This document shows positions 28,271 through 38,103 of a stretch of 64,000 nucleotides of DNA, piece by piece; position 1 is the first letter of the stretch; each line of letters starts with the position of its first letter. The translations under genes and the position numbers were made by a program. The stretch is from Nocardia spumae (GTDB lineage Bacteria; Actinomycetota; Actinomycetes; Mycobacteriales; Mycobacteriaceae): assembly GCF_020733635.1 (NCBI RefSeq), contig NZ_JAJFZL010000001.1:4588001-4652000 (forward strand). Direction: 5' to 3'. The notes under the pieces are model-generated. The model had not been told where the DNA came from and did no database searches. It was given only the letters and a program-made list of their open reading frames with translations.

Positions 28271-28609
28271 TTACCCGTCGCCGTCGAGCAGGTGGCGGGG
28301 TGCGGCCTGCCGCCACGAATCCAGGATGATCGCCTCGAGTTCGCCGCGATCGTCGAGTGCGGCCAGGCGGGCGCGCACCCAGGCGTTACCGGCCTCGTGG
28401 GCGGCGATCCAGAACTTCGCGGGTTCGGCGACGACCAATTCGTCGCGATCGACGATCGGGCAGCGCACCGCCATCGAGGTCTCCTCCTCGGGCAGGGTCA
28501 GGAACAGCTTGCCCGCGACCCGGAAAATCGGCATCCCCCAAGCGAACTGCTCCGTCGTCTCCGGCAGTGACAGGGCGTAGTGGCGGGCTTCCTCCCCGGT
28601 GGCACTCAT
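28271..28609 (-). CDS. MmcQ/YjbR family protein
   Basis: A 112-residue single-domain protein of the MmcQ/YjbR (double-wing, CyaY-like fold) family, function unclear though DNA binding has been proposed. Typical segments: ALSLPETTEQFAWGMPIFRVAGKLFLTL, ELVVAEPAKFWIAAHEAG, WVRARLAALDDRGELEAIILDSWRQAAPRHLL. ATG 28609 is chosen over 28618 because AGGA is then 8 bases upstream. Sits between bioD and the alpha/beta hydrolase on the same strand. Confidence 0.85.
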   Translation of the reverse strand: MSATGEEARHYALSLPETTEQFAWGMPIFRVAGKLFLTLPEEETSMAVRCPIVDRDELVVAEPAKFWIAAHEAGNAWVRARLAALDDRGELEAIILDSWRQAAPRHLLDGDG

Positions 28610-28669
28610 GGCCGGCATCCTGCCAGGCCACCACGACAGGAACCGGGGGCCCGGTACGCCGCCACGATG

Positions 28670-29350
28670 TCATCCGAGGTATTCGCGACTCCACTCCGGA
28701 AGGAACCATCCGGAGGCGGTGTCGGCGAACCGTTCGGGCGCCCAGCTTCCGGCCCCCTCGGGCACCACCCCGACCACCTCGACACCGGTCACCTCCGACA
28801 GATCGGTCCGATTGCATTCGGCGGCGAGATCCGGTGCGAGCGGCCAGGATCCGATGACCAGACCGGCGCAGCGCACCCCCGCCGCCGCCAGGGCGCGGGT
28901 GGTGAGCTCGGTGTGATTGAGGGTGCCCAGTCCCGCCGCGGTGACGACCAGCACCGGTGCGTCGAGTTTCCGCGCCAGTTCGACCACGGTGAACTCACCG
29001 ACGCGCACCAGCAGTCCGCCCGCCCCCTCGATCAGGGTCAGGTCGGCGTCGGCCAGACCGTCGATACCGGCCACCGTCTCATCGAGGGTGAGCAGCGGCT
29101 GCCCGCATCGGCGGGCGGCGGTATCGGGGGCCAGCGGTTCCGGATAGCGGGCCAGTTCCAGCGTGCGCGTCACCCCGGACAGCCGCTCGACCACCGCGAG
29201 ATCACCGGGCTCGCCCGGGCCCATCCCGGTCTGGGCCGGTTTGCACACCGCCACCGTGCGCCCCGCGGCGCGAGCGGCGGCGGCCAGCGCCGCGGTGACA
29301 ACGGTCTTGCCGATATCGGTCGAGGTGCCGGTGACGATCAGCCTGCTCAT
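28670..29350 (-). CDS. bioD: Dethiobiotin synthetase
   Basis: ATP-dependent ring closure of diaminopelargonate to dethiobiotin. 226 residues, P-loop fold. Walker-type loop [14 protein letters not shown] at the N-terminus, KPAQTG substrate/Mg loop, [13 protein letters not shown] and [18 protein letters not shown] 29350 overlaps the bioF stop (ATGA). Last gene of bioA-bioF-bioD. Confidence 0.96.
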   Translation of the reverse strand: MSRLIVTGTSTDIGKTVVTAALAAAARAAGRTVAVCKPAQTGMGPGEPGDLAVVERLSGVTRTLELARYPEPLAPDTAARRCGQPLLTLDETVAGIDGLADADLTLIEGAGGLLVRVGEFTVVELARKLDAPVLVVTAAGLGTLNHTELTTRALAAAGVRCAGLVIGSWPLAPDLAAECNRTDLSEVTGVEVVGVVPEGAGSWAPERFADTASGWFLPEWSREYLG

Positions 29351-30495
29351 GCGGCGCTCTTCTCCCGCGCGGTGAGCAGGACCTCGTCGAGTACCGTGCC
29401 GATGATCGCCATCTCGTCGTCGGTCAGATCGGCGCGGGCGGTCAGGCGCAGCCGGGAGGTGCCCTCCGGCACCGACGGTGGCCGGAAACAGCCGACGGCG
29501 AGCCCGCGGTCCCGGCACTGCTGCGAGGCGTCGAAGGCGATCTGCGCCTGCCCCAGCACCACCGAGACCACCGCGGAATCCGGTTGCGGCACCTCGGTGA
29601 TGCGCGCGAGTTCGCCGGCGCGGCCGAGCACCCGGCCCGCCAGCTCCGGCTCCTCGCGCAACAGTCCCAGCGCCGCGTGGGCCGCGCCCACCGCGGCGGG
29701 CGCCAGGCCGGTGTCGAAGATGAAGGTGCGGGCGGTATCGATCAGGTGGGCGCGCACCCGTTCCTCGCACAGCACCACTCCCCCTTGCGCGGCAAGGGCT
29801 TTCGACAGCGTCGCGGTGATGATCAGATCGGGTTCACCGGCCAGGCCGAGTTCGTGGACCAGGCCGCGACCGCCCTGCCCGCGCACACCGATTCCGTGCG
29901 CCTCGTCGACGATGAGCACCGCACCGTATTCGCGCGTCACCCGGTGCAGTTCCCGCAGTGGTGCGAGATCACCATCGGCGCTGAACACCGAATCGGTGAG
30001 CACCAGCGCACGTTCCTCGGTGCGCTCGGCGAGCAGCCGTTCGACCGCGGCCACATCACGATGCGGGGCGATCTCCACCCGGGCCCGCGACAGCCGGCAC
30101 GCGTCGACGAGGGAGGCGTGGCTGCCGGCATCCGAGACCACCAGCGCGCCGCGTCCGGCCAGGGCGGTGACCACGCCGAGATTGGCGGCGTATCCGGAGG
30201 CGAACACCAGCCCCGCGCGAGCGCCGGTGAACTCGGCCAGATCGGCCTCGAATTCCTCGTGGGCGAGGGTGGTGCCGGTGACCAGCCGGGAGCCGGTCGA
30301 GCCGGTCCCCCAGGTCCGCACCGCCGCCACCGCGCCCTCGATCACCTCGGGATGCCGGGACAGGCCCAGATAGTCGTTGGAGGCGAGGTCGATGAGTTCG
30401 GCGCGCGCCGGGCGGGCGCGCAGCTGCCGCCGCAGGCCGGCCCGCACTCGCTCGTCGGCACGCTCGTCCAACCAGCTCAACGGATCCACAGTCAC
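29347..30495 (-). CDS. bioF: 8-amino-7-oxononanoate synthase
   Basis: PLP enzyme joining pimeloyl-thioester and alanine. 382 residues from GTG 30495, chosen because TATGCT lies 8 bases upstream and no ribosome binding site exists; GTG 30489 is a near alternative. Motifs: [58 protein letters not shown] and the PLP lysine in [14 protein letters not shown] BioQ-type palindrome abuts the -10, so bioF has its own regulated promoter although bioA lies just upstream. Confidence 0.96.
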   Translation of the reverse strand: MTVDPLSWLDERADERVRAGLRRQLRARPARAELIDLASNDYLGLSRHPEVIEGAVAAVRTWGTGSTGSRLVTGTTLAHEEFEADLAEFTGARAGLVFASGYAANLGVVTALAGRGALVVSDAGSHASLVDACRLSRARVEIAPHRDVAAVERLLAERTEERALVLTDSVFSADGDLAPLRELHRVTREYGAVLIVDEAHGIGVRGQGGRGLVHELGLAGEPDLIITATLSKALAAQGGVVLCEERVRAHLIDTARTFIFDTGLAPAAVGAAHAALGLLREEPELAGRVLGRAGELARITEVPQPDSAVVSVVLGQAQIAFDASQQCRDRGLAVGCFRPPSVPEGTSRLRLTARADLTDDEMAIIGTVLDEVLLTAREKSAA

Positions 30496-30503
30496 AGCTC
30501 GGA

Positions 30504-30509
30504 AGCATA
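30504..30509 (-). promoter_or_regulatory. Leaderless -10 element of bioF
   Basis: TATGCT on the minus strand, 8 bases before GTG 30495 and directly next to the BioQ palindrome. Confidence 0.55.
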
Positions 30510-30526
30510 CTTGAACACCGTTCAAG
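30510..30526. promoter_or_regulatory. BioQ operator, bioF
   Basis: CTTGAAC-ACC-GTTCAAG, perfect 7-bp arms, abutting the bioF -10 in the 60-base gap between bioA and bioF. Confidence 0.85.
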
Positions 30527-30555
30527 GGCGACTGCCGGGTCGGCGGAAGTCCCGG

Positions 30556-31827
30556 CTACCCCGCGGCCGCGGTGGCGACCACACCGGCCGCGATCCGCGC
30601 GATATCGTCGGCGCCGCTGATGAACGGCGGCATGGTGTAGACCAGGTTCCGGAACGGGCGCAACCACACTCCGGCATCGACGGCGGCCCGGGTCGCCGCG
30701 ACCATATCGATCGGATGGTCGAGTTCCACCACGCCGATCGCGCCGAGCACGCGCACATCGACCACGCCCGCGACATCGCGGGCCGCCGCCAGGCCCGCCT
30801 TCAGCCCGGCCTCGATACCGGCGACCTCCCCCGCCCAGTCCCGCGACAGCAGCAGTTCGATCGACGCGACAGCGACCGCGCAGGCCAGTGGATTTCCCAT
30901 GAAGGTCGGGCCGTGCATGAGCCCGCCGTGGGCGACGCTGACCGTTTCGGCGATGCGACCGGTGCACAGCGCCGCGGCCAGGGTCATATACCCGCCGGTG
31001 ATGGCCTTACCCACACACATGACATCGGGTGCCACGCCGGCCGCGTCGGCGGCGAAGAACGTTCCGGTGCGGCCGAATCCGGTGGCGATCTCGTCGAAGA
31101 CCAGCAGGACGCCGTGCTCGTCGCACAGCCGGCGCAATTCGTTCAGATAGCGCGGGTGATGGAACCGCATCCCGCCGGCACCCTGGACCACCGGCTCCAC
31201 GATCACCGCCGCGGTCTCGTGCGCGTGGGCGCCCAGCAGGCGATCCAGTTCGGCGACGTAGCCGGGATCGAAATCGGCCGGGGGCATGGGCGCGAAGATC
31301 TGTTCGGCCAGGACATCGGTCCACAGCGAGTGCATGCCACCCTCGGGATCGCACACGCTCATGGGGGTGAAGGTGTCGCCGTGATAGCCGCCGCGCCAGG
31401 TGAACAGCCGACGCTTGCCCGGTTGTCCGAGCGCCCGCCAGTACTGCAGGCACATCTTGGCCGCGACCTCGACCGACACCGATCCGGAATCGCAGAGGAA
31501 CACCTTGTCCAGTCCGGCGGGGGTGGTGTCCACCAGCAGTTGCGCCAGCCGCGCGGCCGGTTCGTGGGTGAGCCCGCCGAACATGACATGGCTCATCCGC
31601 TGGGACTGCGCCACCAGCGCGGCGTCGAGGACGGGGTGACGATACCCGTGCACGGCCGCCCACCAGGAGCTCATGCCGTCCACCAGTTCCCGGCCGTCGG
31701 CCAGGGTGAGGCGGGTGCCCGCCGCCGAGGCGACGACCAGCGGTTCGGTTCCCGCGGGAAAGCCGCCGTAGGGATGCCAGACGTGGGCGGCGTCGACGGC
31801 GGTGATCTGATCGGCGGTCAGGGCCAC
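30556..31827 (-). CDS. bioA: Adenosylmethionine-8-amino-7-oxononanoate aminotransferase
   Basis: PLP enzyme making diaminopelargonate with SAM as amino donor. 423 residues. Motifs: [82 protein letters not shown], and the PLP lysine in [19 protein letters not shown] 31827 has GAAGGG 6 bases upstream. A perfect BioQ-type palindrome lies 23-39 bases upstream, in the gap shared with the divergent MarR-GNAT gene. Confidence 0.97.
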   Translation of the reverse strand: MALTADQITAVDAAHVWHPYGGFPAGTEPLVVASAAGTRLTLADGRELVDGMSSWWAAVHGYRHPVLDAALVAQSQRMSHVMFGGLTHEPAARLAQLLVDTTPAGLDKVFLCDSGSVSVEVAAKMCLQYWRALGQPGKRRLFTWRGGYHGDTFTPMSVCDPEGGMHSLWTDVLAEQIFAPMPPADFDPGYVAELDRLLGAHAHETAAVIVEPVVQGAGGMRFHHPRYLNELRRLCDEHGVLLVFDEIATGFGRTGTFFAADAAGVAPDVMCVGKAITGGYMTLAAALCTGRIAETVSVAHGGLMHGPTFMGNPLACAVAVASIELLLSRDWAGEVAGIEAGLKAGLAAARDVAGVVDVRVLGAIGVVELDHPIDMVAATRAAVDAGVWLRPFRNLVYTMPPFISGADDIARIAAGVVATAAAG

Positions 31828-31849
31828 GAGGATCCCTTCGGAAGATGGT

Positions 31850-31866
31850 CTTGAACGTCGTTCAAG
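31850..31866. promoter_or_regulatory. BioQ operator, bioA
   Basis: CTTGAAC-GTC-GTTCAAG, perfect 7-bp arms. TAGCAT follows at 31868-31873 on the + strand, so the site may also influence rightward transcription. Confidence 0.85.
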
Positions 31867-31917
31867 TTAGCATCGCGACCGAATCCACCCGCGCGGAGGC
31901 GGGTTCCGGGCTATTGT

Positions 31918-31930
31918 TTGACTCAGTCAA
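31918..31930. promoter_or_regulatory. Palindrome, candidate MarR-GNAT operator
   Basis: TTGACT-C-AGTCAA, perfect 6-bp arms, 22 bases before the start. TATTGT at 31912-31917 just left of it is a plausible -10, which bound protein would block. Confidence 0.55.
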
Positions 31931-31952
31931 CAATCTGCGATCGGAGGGCAGG

Positions 31953-32891
31953 ATGACCGGTGCCACCGGCACCCTCGACAACGCGCAGATCGCCGCCGTC
32001 CGCGCGTTCAACCGCCGCTACACCCGGCTGATCGGCGTGCTCGAGGAACATCTGCTCGACAGCGACTTCACCCTCACCGAGGCGCGAATCCTGTTCGAAT
32101 TGGCCCGATCCGGCCCCATGGCGGTGCGTACTCTGCGCACGGACCTGGGACTGGACCCCGGTTATCTGAGCCGCCTGCTGGCCCGGTTCGAAACGAGCGG
32201 GCTGCTCGAGCGGCAACGGTCGGACGCCGACGGCCGCTGCCTGCGGGCCGCGCTCACCGAGGCGGGCCGCGCGGCCGCCGCGGACCTGGACCGCCGATCC
32301 ACCCGGGGCATCGCCGAACTACTGGAGGGGCACAGCGCCGCCGACCGCGACCGGCTCGTGGCCGCGATGCGCGCCATCGAGGGACTGCTCGACCCGGAAC
32401 CCGCGCCGACGCGAGTGCGCCTGCGCGCGCCCGAGCCGGGCGACTACGGCTGGATCGTGCAGCGCAACGCGGCGCTCTACGCCGCCGAATACGGCTGGGA
32501 CGTCGGCTACGAGGCACTGGTCGCGAAGATCGTCGCCGAATTCCTGGGCGATCACGATCCGCGGGCCGAACGGGCGTGGATCGCCGAGGCCGACGGCGTC
32601 GCGGTCGGCGCGGTGTTCTGCGTACGCGAGGACGCCACCACCGCCCGGTTGCGATTGTTACTGGTCGAGCCGTCGGCGCGCGGACTCGGGGTGGGGACGG
32701 CTCTGGTCGAGCAGTGCCTGCGGTTCGCCACCGAGGCCGGATACGACGACATCGTGCTGTGGACCAACGATGTCCTCACCGCCGCCCGGAGGATCTACCG
32801 GCGCGCGGGGTTCGAACTGGTCGAATCGCGGCCCCACCACAGTTTCGGCGCCGACCTCGTCGGACAGACCTGGCGCCGCGGCCTGCGGTGA
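31953..32891 (+). CDS. MarR-GNAT fusion regulator/acetyltransferase
   Basis: A 312-residue two-domain protein. Residues about 10-145 form a MarR winged helix (LDSDFTLTEARILFELA, LRTDLGLDPGYLSRLLARFETSGLLERQRSDADGRCLRAALTEAG). Residues about 155-312 form a GNAT acetyltransferase (VRLRAPEPGDYGWIVQRNAALYAAEYGWD, and the CoA loop LLLVEPSARGLGVGTALVEQCLRFA). Such fusions are known but substrates are not. ATG 31953 has GGAGGG 6 bases upstream. Divergent from bioA, sharing 125 bases that hold both a BioQ site and its own palindrome. Confidence 0.88.
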   Translation: MTGATGTLDNAQIAAVRAFNRRYTRLIGVLEEHLLDSDFTLTEARILFELARSGPMAVRTLRTDLGLDPGYLSRLLARFETSGLLERQRSDADGRCLRAALTEAGRAAAADLDRRSTRGIAELLEGHSAADRDRLVAAMRAIEGLLDPEPAPTRVRLRAPEPGDYGWIVQRNAALYAAEYGWDVGYEALVAKIVAEFLGDHDPRAERAWIAEADGVAVGAVFCVREDATTARLRLLLVEPSARGLGVGTALVEQCLRFATEAGYDDIVLWTNDVLTAARRIYRRAGFELVESRPHHSFGADLVGQTWRRGLR

Positions 32892-32960
32892 GCGCACCGG
32901 GCCCACGACAACGAGCGCACCGACGCCGCCCACCCGCGCGGTCACCGTGGGCGCGACGGT

Positions 32961-32966
32961 TACTGT
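32961..32966 (+). promoter_or_regulatory. Leaderless -10 element of treX
   Basis: TACTGT, 6 bases before ATG 32973. Confidence 0.5.
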
Positions 32967-32972
32967 CGGTAT

Positions 32973-35108
32973 ATGGTTCGGCCCGACACATCCGGTGAGA
33001 TGACGCCCCTGGGCGTCTGGCCGGGTTCCGCCTACCCGCTGGGCGCGACCTACGACGGGGCCGGCACCAACTTCTCGGTGTTCTCCGAGGTTGCCGAACA
33101 GGTCGAGTTGTGCCTGATCGATCGCGACGGCGGTGAGCACCGGATCGCGCTCGACGAGGTCGACGGATACGTGTGGCACGCCTACCTGCCCACCGTGGCG
33201 CCCGGGCAGCGATACGGGTTCCGGGTACACGGCCCCTACGATCCGGACCGCGGATTACGATGCGACAGCAGCAAATTCCTGCTCGACCCGTACGGCAAGG
33301 CCTTCACCGGGCAGTTCGCCGCCGATGTGGTCCTGCACACCTACGGCGCGGATACGCTGGGCCACACCATGACCGGGGTGGTGGTGAACCCGTATTTCGA
33401 CTGGACCGGCGATCGCGCCCCCCGGCGGCCGTATCACGAGACCGTCATCTACGAGGCGCATGTCAAGGGTCTGACCATGACCCATCCGGCGGTTCCGCAC
33501 CGACTGCGCGGCACCTACGCCGGAATCGCGCATCCGGCGATCATCGATCATCTGCTGTCGCTGGGCGTCACCGCGATCGAGCTCATGCCGGTCCACCAGT
33601 TCCTGCACGACCGGATCCTGCTGGACCGGGGCCTGCGAAACTACTGGGGCTACAACAGTTTCGGCTACCTGGCCCCGCACCACGAATACGCCGCCGATCC
33701 GCGCGCGGGGGCCGCCGTCACCGAATTCAAGGCGATGGTCCGCACCCTGCACAGCGCGGGTATCGAAGTGATCCTCGACGTGGTGTACAACCACACCGGC
33801 GAAGGTAATCACCTCGGGCCGACGATCGGCCTGCGCGGTATCGACAACGCCGCCTACTACCGGCTCACCGAGGACGATCCCGCACACTACATGGACTACA
33901 CCGGCACCGGGAACAGTCTCAACGTGCGCCACCCGCACACCCTGCAGCTGATCATGGATTCGCTGCGGTACTGGATTCTCGATATGCGTGTCGACGGCTT
34001 CCGCTTCGACCTGGCCGCCACCCTGGCCCGCGAACTCCACGATGTGGACCGGCTGTCCACGTTCTTCGATCTGGTGCAGCAGGATCCGGTGGTGAGCCAG
34101 GTCAAGCTGATCGCCGAACCCTGGGATGTCGGCGAGGGCGGCTATCAGGTCGGGAACTTCCCCGGGTTGTGGACCGAATGGAACGGCACCTACCGCGACA
34201 CCGTGCGCGACTACTGGCGCGGCAAGCCCGCGACCCTGGGCGAATTCGCCTCCCGTTTCACCGGCAGTTCCGATCTCTACGAGGCCACCGGCCGCCGGCC
34301 CGGCGCCAGTATCAACTTCGTCACCGCACACGATGGGTTCACCCTGCGAGATCTGGTGTCCTACAACGACAAACACAATCAGGCCAACGGTGAGGACAAT
34401 CGCGACGGTGAAGGCGACAACCGGTCCTGGAACTGCGGGATCGAAGGTCCCACCGATGATCCGGAGGTGTGTGTCCTGCGGGATCGCCAGAGCCGCAACC
34501 TGATCGCCACCCTGGCCCTGTCCCAGGGCACCCCGATGCTGGCGCACGGGGACGAGATCGGCCGCACCCAGGGCGGGAACAACAACGCCTACTGCCAGGA
34601 CTCGCCCGTGTCGTGGATGGATTGGGCCGCGGCGCAGAAATACGCCGATCTGCTGGCGTTCACCCGCACGGCCTTCGCTCTGCGGCGCGCCCACCCGGTG
34701 TTCCGCCGCCGCCGCTTCTTCGACGGCCGCCCCGCCGCCGGCGATGACCATCCCGGCGATATCGCGTGGTTCACTCCCGGCGGTACCGAGATGACGACCG
34801 CCGACTGGGATACCGGGTTCGCCCGCTCGCTCGCGGTGTTCCTCAACGGGGACGCGATCGCCGAACCGGGCCCGCGCGGGGAACGAGTGCGCGATGATTC
34901 CTTCCTGCTGTGTTTCAATGCCCATGACGCACCCCTCGATTTCGCCGTACCCGGACCGGAATTCGGCGCGCACTGGTCGGTGGCGCTGGATTGCTCGACA
35001 CCCACCGGGCACACAGACACCTCCTACCCCGCGGCAGCCACGATCGTCGTGCCCGGCCGCTGCCTGCTCGTTCTCCGCCGCACCGAATTCACACCGATAT
35101 CGAGATGA
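32973..35108 (+). CDS. treX: Glycogen debranching enzyme
   Basis: Isoamylase-type GH13 enzyme of 711 residues that removes alpha-1,6 branches, preparing chains for TreY. N-terminal CBM48 starts VWPGSAYPLGATYDGAGTNFSVFSEVAEQVELCL. Catalytic motifs: VILDVVYNHTGEGN, nucleophile Asp in DGFRFDLAA, general acid Glu in KLIAEPWD, and FVTAHDGFTLRDLVSYNDKHNQANGEDNRDG. ATG 32973 is probably leaderless; ATG 33000 is a second candidate. treY follows with an ATGA overlap. Confidence 0.95.
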   Translation: MVRPDTSGEMTPLGVWPGSAYPLGATYDGAGTNFSVFSEVAEQVELCLIDRDGGEHRIALDEVDGYVWHAYLPTVAPGQRYGFRVHGPYDPDRGLRCDSSKFLLDPYGKAFTGQFAADVVLHTYGADTLGHTMTGVVVNPYFDWTGDRAPRRPYHETVIYEAHVKGLTMTHPAVPHRLRGTYAGIAHPAIIDHLLSLGVTAIELMPVHQFLHDRILLDRGLRNYWGYNSFGYLAPHHEYAADPRAGAAVTEFKAMVRTLHSAGIEVILDVVYNHTGEGNHLGPTIGLRGIDNAAYYRLTEDDPAHYMDYTGTGNSLNVRHPHTLQLIMDSLRYWILDMRVDGFRFDLAATLARELHDVDRLSTFFDLVQQDPVVSQVKLIAEPWDVGEGGYQVGNFPGLWTEWNGTYRDTVRDYWRGKPATLGEFASRFTGSSDLYEATGRRPGASINFVTAHDGFTLRDLVSYNDKHNQANGEDNRDGEGDNRSWNCGIEGPTDDPEVCVLRDRQSRNLIATLALSQGTPMLAHGDEIGRTQGGNNNAYCQDSPVSWMDWAAAQKYADLLAFTRTAFALRRAHPVFRRRRFFDGRPAAGDDHPGDIAWFTPGGTEMTTADWDTGFARSLAVFLNGDAIAEPGPRGERVRDDSFLLCFNAHDAPLDFAVPGPEFGAHWSVALDCSTPTGHTDTSYPAAATIVVPGRCLLVLRRTEFTPISR

Positions 35109-37531
35109 CAGACACGCCTTCCCCCGAACACCGCACCGGCCCGATCGCCCGCCGGACCCCCGTGCGCAGCACCTATCGTCTGCAGCTGCGTCCCGATGCG
35201 CTGACCTTCGCCGATGCTCGCGCCATCGCCGAATATCTGCAGCAACTGGGCATCTCCCATCTGTATCTGTCGCCGATCATGACCGCGATGCCGGGGTCGG
35301 CGCACGGCTACGACGTCACCGATCCGACCACGGTGTCCGCGGCGCTGGGCGGCCCCGGCGGACTGAAGGCGCTCGCCGACGAGGTCCGCGGCCGCGGGAT
35401 GGGACTGATCGTCGATCTGGTGCCCAATCACGTCGGCATCGGCCAGCCGCGGCGCAATCCGTGGTGGTGGGATGTGCTGCGCAACGGCAAGAACTCGGCC
35501 TTCGCGCACTTCTTCGATATCGACTGGAGTCCGGCCAACGGGGCCGGGGGCCGGCTGGCGCTGCCCGTACTGCAGAGCGAGAACGATCCCGCGGCGCTGA
35601 CCGTCGACCGGTCCGGGCCCGAACCGGTACTGGCACTGCACGATCTGCGTTTCCCGATCGCGCCGGGCACCGACGGGGAGAACGCGCTGCGCATCCACGA
35701 CCGCCAGCACTATCGCCTGGTCAGCTGGAAGGCCGGAATCTGCACGTATCGGCGCTTCCTCGCGGTTTCCGAACTGGCCGCGATCCGCCAGGAGGATCCG
35801 GCGGTCTTCGATCTGACCCATCGTGAACTGGCTGCCTGGTGCGAGCACGATCTGATCGACGGGGTCCGCGTCGATCATCCGGACGGCCTGTCCTATCCCG
35901 CCACCTACTTGTCGAAACTGCGGCGGCTGATCGGCCCGCAGCGCCTGCTGCTGGTGGAGAAGGTGCTGGGCCGTGACGAACCGCTCGACGCCACCCTGCC
36001 GGTCGACGGCACCACCGGTTACGAGGCCCTGGCCGAGGTCGGCGGGATCTTCGTCGATCCGGCCGGCGAGCCCGCACTGACCGAACTGTCGCAGCTGATG
36101 CTCGGGCACGGCAGTGACGCGGAGTGGATCGCCGATACCGAGCACCGCATCAAACGCGCCGTGGCCGAGCGCCTGCTCGTCCCCGAGGTGCGGCGGCTGG
36201 TCGCGGTGATCAAACGCGACGCCGCGGTCAACGGATTCGACTCGGCGGCGATCAGCGATATGGCGCTGACCAACGCCACCATCGAAGTGCTGTCCCACCT
36301 GCCGGTGTATCGCACCGACTACGCACCGCTGGCCGGAATCCTGACCACGGTCGTGGCCGGCGTGCAGCAGCGCAACCGGGAGTTGACCGCACCGCTGTCG
36401 GTGCTGGTGCGCGCGCTGGCCGCCGGCGGTGAGGCATCCCGGCGGCTGCATCAGGTCGGCGGCGCGGTCGCGGCCAAGGCGGTCGACGACACGATGTTCT
36501 ACCAGGCGGCGCGGCTGGTCTCGCTGCAGGAGATGGGCGGCGACCCGGGCCGGTTCGGCCGTTCGGTACTGGAATTCCACCTCGGCAATGCCGAACGTGC
36601 GGTGCGGCGCCCGGCCACCATGACGACACTGTCCACCCACGACACCAAACGCGGTGAGGACGTGCGCGCTCGCATCACGGTGCTCTCGCAGGTCGCCGAG
36701 AGCTGGTCGCACGCGGTGGGCGCGTGGCTGGAACTGGCTCCGCCGCCCGACGGGCAGACCGCGGTCTTCCTGCTGCAGAACGTGTTCGGGGTGTGGCCGG
36801 TCGACGGCCGGCGCCCCGCGACGGTGCCGCGGTTTCGCGAGCGCCTGCATCAGTTCGCGGAGAAGGCGATGCGCGAGGCCGGATTACGGTCGTCGTGGGA
36901 GGAGCCGGATCTCGATTTCGAGGCCGACGTGCACCGCTGGCTGGATACGGTGATCGACGGGCCGGTCGGCGCCGAGTTGGGCGAGCTGGCGTCCCGGCTG
37001 GCGCCGCACGCCTGGTCGGATTCGCTGGGGCAGAAGCTCCTTCAGCTCTGCGGCCCGGGTATCCCGGATGTGTATCAGGGGTGCGAGCTGTGGGAGGACT
37101 CGCTCGTCGACCCGGACAACCGGCGTCCGGTCGACTTCGGGCATCGGCTGGCGATGCTGCAATCACTCACCGGCACACCCGAATTGGAGAACTCCGGTGC
37201 GGCGAAGATGTGGATCGTGGCATACGCGCTGTGGTTGCGGCGAGAACGGCCGGACTGCTTCGTCGGCGGCGCCTACACCCCGCTCTTCGCCAGCGGCGAC
37301 CGCAGCGAGCACATGGTGGGCTACGCCCGCGGCCGCACCGGGGAGTCGCCGCAGGTGATCGTCGCCGCGACCCGGCACAGTGTCGCCCTCGCCGACGGGG
37401 GCTGGAGCGACACCGTGCTGGATCTGCCCTCGGGCACCTGGACCGATCGGCTCACCGGCCACACCTTCACCGGCCGGATCCGGCTGGAGAAGTTGTTCGC
37501 CCGGCTTCCGGTGGCACTGCTGGTGCGCTGA
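35105..37531 (+). CDS. treY: Maltooligosyl trehalose synthase
   Basis: GH13 isomerase of 808 residues that turns the reducing-end bond of a maltodextrin into alpha,alpha-1,1. Motifs: STYRLQLRPDALTFADARAIAEYLQQLGISHLYLSPI, LIVDLVPNHVG, nucleophile region DGVRVDHPDGLSYPATYL, LLLVEKVLGRDE with the acid Glu, and TLSTHDTKRGEDVRARI. Stop of treX and ATG of treY overlap. The partner treZ, which frees trehalose, is absent from the next position, where a convergent gene begins 11 bases later. Confidence 0.96.
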   Translation: MTDTPSPEHRTGPIARRTPVRSTYRLQLRPDALTFADARAIAEYLQQLGISHLYLSPIMTAMPGSAHGYDVTDPTTVSAALGGPGGLKALADEVRGRGMGLIVDLVPNHVGIGQPRRNPWWWDVLRNGKNSAFAHFFDIDWSPANGAGGRLALPVLQSENDPAALTVDRSGPEPVLALHDLRFPIAPGTDGENALRIHDRQHYRLVSWKAGICTYRRFLAVSELAAIRQEDPAVFDLTHRELAAWCEHDLIDGVRVDHPDGLSYPATYLSKLRRLIGPQRLLLVEKVLGRDEPLDATLPVDGTTGYEALAEVGGIFVDPAGEPALTELSQLMLGHGSDAEWIADTEHRIKRAVAERLLVPEVRRLVAVIKRDAAVNGFDSAAISDMALTNATIEVLSHLPVYRTDYAPLAGILTTVVAGVQQRNRELTAPLSVLVRALAAGGEASRRLHQVGGAVAAKAVDDTMFYQAARLVSLQEMGGDPGRFGRSVLEFHLGNAERAVRRPATMTTLSTHDTKRGEDVRARITVLSQVAESWSHAVGAWLELAPPPDGQTAVFLLQNVFGVWPVDGRRPATVPRFRERLHQFAEKAMREAGLRSSWEEPDLDFEADVHRWLDTVIDGPVGAELGELASRLAPHAWSDSLGQKLLQLCGPGIPDVYQGCELWEDSLVDPDNRRPVDFGHRLAMLQSLTGTPELENSGAAKMWIVAYALWLRRERPDCFVGGAYTPLFASGDRSEHMVGYARGRTGESPQVIVAATRHSVALADGGWSDTVLDLPSGTWTDRLTGHTFTGRIRLEKLFARLPVALLVR

Positions 37532-37542
37532 GCGCGGCCGGA

Positions 37543-38103
37543 TCAGTACGCGGAGAACACACTGTCGATGGACCCGTAGCGATGCGCCGCGTAGTTGCAG
37601 GCGGCGGCGATGTTCGCGACCGGGTCGTAGATGTCGAACGAGGTGCCGTCGACGTGGTAGGCGGCGAAGGTCGGGTCGATGACCTGCATCAGGCCCTTCG
37701 ACGGGATACCGGCCGCGGCATTGGAGTCGTAGAGGTTGATCGCGCGCGGATTGCCACCGGACTCACGCATGGCATTGCGGTAGATGCCGTCGTAGCTGCC
37801 CGGGATTCCGTGCTGATTCATCACGAACAGCGCGTGCCGGATCCAGCCGTCGAGGTTGTCGGCGAAGGCCGGCGGCAGCAGGTTCGGCAGCGGCTGCGGC
37901 AGCGACTGCACGAACTGCTGCACCTGATCCTGCTGCGGGGGCGGCAACTGCTGCTGCCACTGACCTGCCTGGACCTGGACCTGCGCGGCGCTGCCCTGCA
38001 ACTCGGGCGGCACCCCGGCGACGGGGCTCTGGGCATGTGCGGTGACCGGCACGGTCACGACGGCGGCGAGGGCGACGAGGGGCAGCAGTTTTCTGATGTG
38101 CAT
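37543..38103 (-). CDS. Secreted lytic transglycosylase-like protein (SLT fold)
   Basis: Exported 186-residue protein with a signal peptide (MHIRKLLPLVALAAVVTVPVTAHAQ), a Gln/Pro-rich linker of about 55 residues, and a C-terminal lysozyme-like domain. The catalytic Glu is in RESGGNP; the SLT motif KGLMQVIDPTFAAYH and the closing NIAAACNYAAHRYGSIDSVFS are present. Probably cuts peptidoglycan glycan strands. GGAG lies 11 bases upstream of the ATG. The leader of more than 100 bases contains a hairpin with a T tract, see separate entries. Convergent with treY, gap 11 bases. Confidence 0.88.
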   Translation of the reverse strand: MHIRKLLPLVALAAVVTVPVTAHAQSPVAGVPPELQGSAAQVQVQAGQWQQQLPPPQQDQVQQFVQSLPQPLPNLLPPAFADNLDGWIRHALFVMNQHGIPGSYDGIYRNAMRESGGNPRAINLYDSNAAAGIPSKGLMQVIDPTFAAYHVDGTSFDIYDPVANIAAACNYAAHRYGSIDSVFSAY

